Positions 6,530-9,910 of a DNA stretch of 9,910 bases are shown here, in pieces. The notes beneath the pieces were generated by a model, which saw only the letters and a list, made by a program, of their open reading frames with translations, was not told the origin of the DNA and searched no databases. The first letter of the stretch is position 1. Each line of letters starts with the position of its first letter. The translations under genes were made by a program, and so were the position numbers. Origin of the DNA: an uncultured Aquincola sp. (lineage in GTDB: Bacteria > Pseudomonadota > Gammaproteobacteria > Burkholderiales > Burkholderiaceae); the NCBI GenBank assembly GCA_937883885.1, contig CAKZXL010000626.1, positions 1 to 9,910 of the forward strand, read 5' to 3'.

Positions 6530-7216
6530 TCAGCGCGACCGACCCCTCATCCGACGCGCTGCGATGAAGCCGAGACCGCCCAGCGCCAGCGCCCAGGAAG
6601 CAGGCTCCGGCACCGGGGCCAGCGTCACGTCGAAGGCCAGCTGCGCTGCGGAGTGGGCGAAGCCGCCCTGCAGCTCGGTGCTGGCCTCGCTGAACAGCTG
6701 GATGTCCACCGTGCTGTCCGCCCCCAGGATCAGGCTGCGGTGGGTGAAGGTGCCTGCCGTGTCGAAGGTCTGTGCAAACACGGTGGCGCCGCCGCTGCTC
6801 ACCGTCACCGAGAAGCCGCTGTAGGCCCAGGAAGCGTTGTCCGCCGCGCCATCGACGCTGTAGGTCAGCCGCAGGTCCAGCGTGCCCGGCGTGGCATAGC
6901 TCGACGTGAAGTGCACGTCGGCCGCAGCGCTCGAGAACGTGGCCTTGCTGTCCACCTCCGCGGTGGTGACCAGCAGGCCGCCCGTCGCCAGGGCGCTGGC
7001 ACTGGCGAAGTCGCTCGTGTTGAAGGCCGTCGCCTGCGAGATCAGCGGGTCCGTCAGTCCGCCGCCATCAGGGCTGATGCCCGATTGGGTATCGGCCGCG
7101 TCGCTGATCAGGGCGACGGCGTTGGTCTCGTACTGCATGGCCGCCGGACCCGGCGCCGCCGCTGCGAAGGCGGACGCGGTCGACAGAACGGCCGCCACCA
7201 AAAGATGTGTGTTCAT
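6530..7216 (-). CDS. PEP-CTERM sorting domain surface protein
   Basis: The protein is 228 residues from the start at 7216. An in-frame frame extends upstream, but this ATG gives a signal peptide (MNTHLLVAAVLSTASAFAAA) and lies just after the hydrolase stop. The middle (about 25-198) is rich in Ala, Ser and Thr with alternating hydrophobic residues, suggesting beta structure; no known enzymatic domain is recognised. The C-terminus is a full PEP-CTERM signal: PVPEPASWALAL, a hydrophobic segment to about residue 220, then the basic tail RRMRGRSR. In this system exosortase cleaves at the PEP motif, and the proteins are linked to exopolysaccharide and biofilm. No exosortase gene is in the window. 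The gene follows the glycoside hydrolase with 25 bases between, so both are probably one transcript. Function beyond surface sorting is unknown. Confidence 0.9.
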   Translation of the reverse strand: MNTHLLVAAVLSTASAFAAAAPGPAAMQYETNAVALISDAADTQSGISPDGGGLTDPLISQATAFNTSDFASASALATGGLLVTTAEVDSKATFSSAAADVHFTSSYATPGTLDLRLTYSVDGAADNASWAYSGFSVTVSSGGATVFAQTFDTAGTFTHRSLILGADSTVDIQLFSEASTELQGGFAHSAAQLAFDVTLAPVPEPASWALALGGLGFIAARRMRGRSR

Positions 7217-7241
7217 GGATGTTCCGTTGCGAGCCCTGGGA

Positions 7242-9560
7242 TCAGAAGCCGGTCTTGCCGAAACCGAAGGTGTAGCGGTCGTTGACGGCGTTGCGATAGG
7301 CGTAGTCGAACGTCTCCGCATAGCTCGGCACGTCGCCGGCATTGGCGTCGACCGCCGCCTGGCTGGCGGGGATGGCCATCACCAGCCGGCCGCTGGGCTG
7401 GAACTTGCCGCGCAGCAGGTCCAGCAGGGCTTCGGCCTTGACGTCGTAGGTGCCGATCACCGCAGCAGCGCCGGGTTCCACGTCGTTGATCACCCAACCG
7501 GTGGTCAGGTTGATGGCCAGCGCCGTCGGCACCAGGGCCTGGATCTGCTGGATGCGGGCCACGTCCACACCGGTGCCGGTGCCCAGTGCGATGTTGACCC
7601 GGTCGGCCAGGGTCTCGAACTGCGGCTGCACCCACAGCAAGGCGGCATTCGCCTGGGAGGGCGAATCGACGACCTTGATCTTGGGGTCGTTGGCCAGCAG
7701 GGCCTTCAAGGCAGCCGTCTGCTGCGCGGCCGCCGTGCCCGCGGTGAACACCTCCACGTACAGGTTGGTCGTTCCCTTCAGCGGCAGCAGCTGCCGGTCG
7801 TTGCGCATCAGCACCAGCGACTGGCGGTGCGCCTGGTCGGCCACCAGCTGGTTGGCGGGGGCCTTGGCGATCGCCTGCGCCGCTTCCGGATCGGTGTACG
7901 GGTTCTCGAACAAGCCCAGGTTGAACATCTCGGTCAGCAGGTGGCTGACCGGCCTGTTCAAGTCGGCTTCGGCCAGCAGCCCGTCGCCGACGGCCGCGAT
8001 CAGCTCGGCCGGGTTGCTGCCGCCGGAGATGATGTCCGCGCCGGCCTTGACGGCCTTGGCCCAGCGTTGCGGTGCGGTCAGGCTCTCGACACCAAACGCC
8101 TGCGAGGTGAGCACCCCGGTGTCGGAGTTCAGCACGCCCTTGAAGCCCAGCTGGTCACGCAGCAGCCGGGTGATCAAGGTGTGGTTGTAGACACCGGCCA
8201 CATCCTCGAACTGCTTGCTCGGCGACTGCCACCACTCGGCCGGCAGCTGCGGTGCGCTCAGCGCGTTGCTGGGGCGGTTGTAGTAGGACATGACGGCGCT
8301 CACGCCGGCATCGATGGCAGCCTTGAACGGCGGCAGCTGGTAGGTGAACAGGCTGCCCGGCGTCGGGTACACGGCGTACTGGCCCGGCTCATTGTGCGGG
8401 TCCAGGCCGCGCAGCACCGCGCCGTCACCGGGGAAGTGCTTGATCACCTGGGCGATGGAATCGCTGCCCAGCCGGCGCCCCTGGGTGCCGATCACCAGGT
8501 CACGCGCGATCTGCGAGTTCAGCTCCAGCCCCTCGCCGAAGGTGGTGCGATTGCGGCTCCAGCGCGGCTCGGTCGCCAGCTCGACCTGGTAGCCATAGAT
8601 GCGGCGGATGCCCAGCGCGCGCCACTCCTGGCGCGCAATGCCTGCAAAGTCCTTGATGAGCTGCGGATTGTTGGTGGCCGCCATGCCCAGCGTGCCCGGC
8701 CAGATCGACAAGGCGCCTGCACCGCCGCCCGGCTCGAACACCGCGTTGCCACCGCTCAGGTGGTTCAGCGGGTTGGAGATCATCACCACCGGAATGCCCA
8801 GGCGCGAGGCTTCGGCCCGCTCCTGGATGCCGTTGATGCGGTTGGCCAGGTCCCGGCCCTGGAAGCTGCTGGAGCGAAGGATCAGGTAGCGGATGTGGTT
8901 GTCCAGGGTGGCCTGCACCTGGGCGTCGGTGAAGTTGGCGGGAATGCCCATCAGGCCCGCCTTCTCCTGCAGCGACATGCGGGACACCAGATCGGCCACC
9001 CGCTGGTCCACCGGCAGACGCCAGTCTTCGTAGCGGTCGAGCTGACCGTTGCCGTTCAAGTCCTTGAACTGCTGTCCGCCCACCGTCAGCACCGGCTTTT
9101 GCCGCGCCTGGACTTCCGTGGCCTTGAGCACCTTGACCGTGCCATGCGCCACCACGCCCTGGGCCTCGCCACCATTGCAGGCGAGCGAGCCGGTGACCAG
9201 GGCCTGCGACTCGTCGAAGCCGGGCAGCACCCACTTCAGGTCCGCCTTGCGGAACGCAGCGACGTAGGTGCGGCGGTCCGCCGAGGCCGCCACCGACAGG
9301 GCGCTGGCCGGCCCCATCCGCACGTCGGACAGGGCACAGGCCGCGAGATCGCCGGTGGCCGCCGAGATGACGACGTTCACGCTCCCCTGGAGCGTTCGCA
9401 TGTTGATCGTCTCGGGCATGAACTTGGCCTGCAGTGCCGACGGCGACTGTGCAAGCACCGCCGCCGGCAGGGCCATGCCTGCAAAGGCGGACCAAAGGGA
9501 TGCACGGCAGAGCTGCCGCGCCGGGCGCCGGGCTGCGCGTGACGGGGGGTTCATCGACAT
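7242..9560 (-). CDS. Secreted glycoside hydrolase family 3 (beta-glucosidase-like) with N-terminal accessory module
   Basis: The protein is 772 residues. The start at 9560 is chosen because AGGAGA (9570-9565) lies four bases upstream and a signal peptide follows (hydrophobic run at about 22-37, likely cut after VLA at 37). Then comes a beta-rich stretch at about 43-147 (MPETINMRTLQG..., ending HGTVKVLKA) that resembles a small sandwich module found next to dockerin-like calcium loops. A loop DLNGNGQLDRYED follows at 167-179. The GH3 N-terminal barrel starts at about 180 (QRVADLVSRMSLQEKAG), with ATEPRWSRNRTTFGE at about 329-343, KHFPGDG at 374-380 and GFKGVLNSDTG at 472-482, where Asp480 is the expected nucleophile. 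The GH3 C-terminal domain runs from about 575 (HRQSLVLMRNDRQLLPLK). The enzyme should remove beta-linked sugars from glycan ends in the periplasm or outside. Linkage specificity is unknown. It is the first gene of an operon with the PEP-CTERM protein. Confidence 0.92.
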   Translation of the reverse strand: MSMNPPSRAARRPARQLCRASLWSAFAGMALPAAVLAQSPSALQAKFMPETINMRTLQGSVNVVISAATGDLAACALSDVRMGPASALSVAASADRRTYVAAFRKADLKWVLPGFDESQALVTGSLACNGGEAQGVVAHGTVKVLKATEVQARQKPVLTVGGQQFKDLNGNGQLDRYEDWRLPVDQRVADLVSRMSLQEKAGLMGIPANFTDAQVQATLDNHIRYLILRSSSFQGRDLANRINGIQERAEASRLGIPVVMISNPLNHLSGGNAVFEPGGGAGALSIWPGTLGMAATNNPQLIKDFAGIARQEWRALGIRRIYGYQVELATEPRWSRNRTTFGEGLELNSQIARDLVIGTQGRRLGSDSIAQVIKHFPGDGAVLRGLDPHNEPGQYAVYPTPGSLFTYQLPPFKAAIDAGVSAVMSYYNRPSNALSAPQLPAEWWQSPSKQFEDVAGVYNHTLITRLLRDQLGFKGVLNSDTGVLTSQAFGVESLTAPQRWAKAVKAGADIISGGSNPAELIAAVGDGLLAEADLNRPVSHLLTEMFNLGLFENPYTDPEAAQAIAKAPANQLVADQAHRQSLVLMRNDRQLLPLKGTTNLYVEVFTAGTAAAQQTAALKALLANDPKIKVVDSPSQANAALLWVQPQFETLADRVNIALGTGTGVDVARIQQIQALVPTALAINLTTGWVINDVEPGAAAVIGTYDVKAEALLDLLRGKFQPSGRLVMAIPASQAAVDANAGDVPSYAETFDYAYRNAVNDRYTFGFGKTGF

Positions 9561-9564
9561 GTCT

Positions 9565-9570
9565 TCTCCT
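9565..9570 (-). promoter_or_regulatory. Ribosome binding site that decides the hydrolase start
   Basis: AGGAGA on the minus strand lies four bases before the ATG at 9560. The frame is open further upstream (ATG at 9609-9611), but that start has no such site and would put 17 polar residues before the signal peptide. Confidence 0.7.
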
Positions 9571-9670
9571 GCGACGTTTGTGGCGTTCCGACGAGCCGGA
9601 CGCGAGCGCATTGAAGCGAGCGGCGTCAGCTGCGTCCAATACCGGGAGTAGCGGCGATCGATACCGCGCC

Positions 9671-9692
9671 GGTAACGCGCCCCGGCGCAACC
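9671..9692. promoter_or_regulatory. Imperfect inverted repeat, possible operator of the hydrolase operon
   Basis: GGTAACGCGCC and GGCGCAACC face each other around CC: inner arms GCGCC/GGCGC are perfect and the outer ends are GGT/ACC, with a two-base length difference between arms. It lies about 110 bases upstream of the hydrolase start. Sugar-responsive LacI-type operators have this general look, but in GC-rich DNA such repeats arise by chance, and no regulator is present. Confidence 0.2.
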
Positions 9693-9910
9693 GTTTCCGG
9701 CCCGCCGGTGACTCCGATCAGGCCCCTGTCGACGGGCCGCCGGTCAGGGCTTTCCCCGAGTTGTTCGGCCCGCGGCGGCCGCAGCGCTAGTGCAAGCACC
9801 TAGGCAAGCCTGCTCCGCGTCAAGGAACGAGAGTGGCGGGTGACCGGGGTGGCGATCTGGCCGGCGCCGAACCGAGCGGTGCGCAGCGCAGCGACCTGCA
9901 AGCCGGTCAG

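Larger units (their letters stand above)
9561..9910. other. Non-coding stretch upstream of the hydrolase, no supported gene
   Basis: These 350 bases carry no frame that I can link to a protein family. They must hold the hydrolase promoter, but no clear -35/-10 pair is visible on the minus strand. A possible operator lies at 9671-9692. At the right edge the minus strand is open from 9910 to a TAG at 9802-9800 (36 codons, LTGLQVAALRTARFG...). A plus-strand GTG at 9833 with AAGGA (9822-9826) in front is open to the edge (26 codons). Both are too short to call in GC-rich DNA. Confidence 0.5.

Noticed and set aside
6906..9542. Open frame of about 880 codons on the plus strand
   Set aside because: It is antisense to the GH3 hydrolase and PEP-CTERM genes, which have signal peptides and catalytic motifs. 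The translation is low-complexity His/Gln/Gly/Arg-rich shadow sequence.
9800..9910. C-terminal tail of a possible minus-strand gene (36 codons to TAG at 9802-9800)
   Set aside because: Open frames of this length are frequent by chance in GC-rich DNA, and the residues LTGLQVAALRTARFG do not match a family I recognise.
9833..9910. Possible gene start at GTG 9833 with AAGGA in front
   Set aside because: Only 26 codons are visible, the translation is not recognised, and codon third positions look less GC-rich than in the firm genes.

Overview
This is a GC-rich window with long shadow reading frames on both strands. The gene content suggests a betaproteobacterium of the Burkholderiales (Leptothrix/Rubrivivax/Roseateles-like). 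Evidence for this is a chemoreceptor with a four-helix-bundle and HAMP layout, Burkholderiales-type thiolase and PaaI thioesterase proteins, a gamma-glutamyl polyamine pathway pair, and a PEP-CTERM protein. The assignment is inferred from protein character, not from a marker gene.

Layout, left to right. (1) 1-798, minus strand: N-terminal part of a methyl-accepting chemotaxis protein, cut by the window edge, with a possible flagellar sigma-28 promoter. (2) 799-974: divergent control region with a 7-2-7 inverted repeat that covers a TATGAT -10-like hexamer. (3) 975-2757, plus strand: thiolase followed by a PaaI-type hotdog thioesterase, an acyl-CoA pair. (4) 2907-6424, plus strand: a PuuA-like gamma-glutamylpolyamine synthetase, a PuuB-like FAD oxidase and an SDR dehydrogenase, the last two coupled by an ATGA overlap. 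Right behind the SDR is what looks like the first 16 codons of a PuuD-type gamma-glutamyl-GABA hydrolase, after which the similarity stops. (5) 6530-9560, minus strand: a secreted family 3 glycoside hydrolase followed 25 bases later by a PEP-CTERM surface protein, reading towards the polyamine operon. (6) 9561-9910: 350 bases with no gene I can support, presumably the upstream control region of the hydrolase.

How the genes fit together. PuuA would glutamylate an amine (putrescine or similar) and PuuB would oxidise the product to an aldehyde. The aldehyde dehydrogenase and hydrolase that complete the Puu route are not intact here; the only trace is the apparent puuD stub. The hydrolase/PEP-CTERM pair looks like an independent envelope or polysaccharide module whose left border coincides with that stub, which suggests a rearrangement junction. 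I found no rRNA, tRNA, CRISPR array, transposase or phage gene. I see no convincing previously undescribed system; the most interesting points are the truncated puuD junction and the hydrolase/PEP-CTERM operon.
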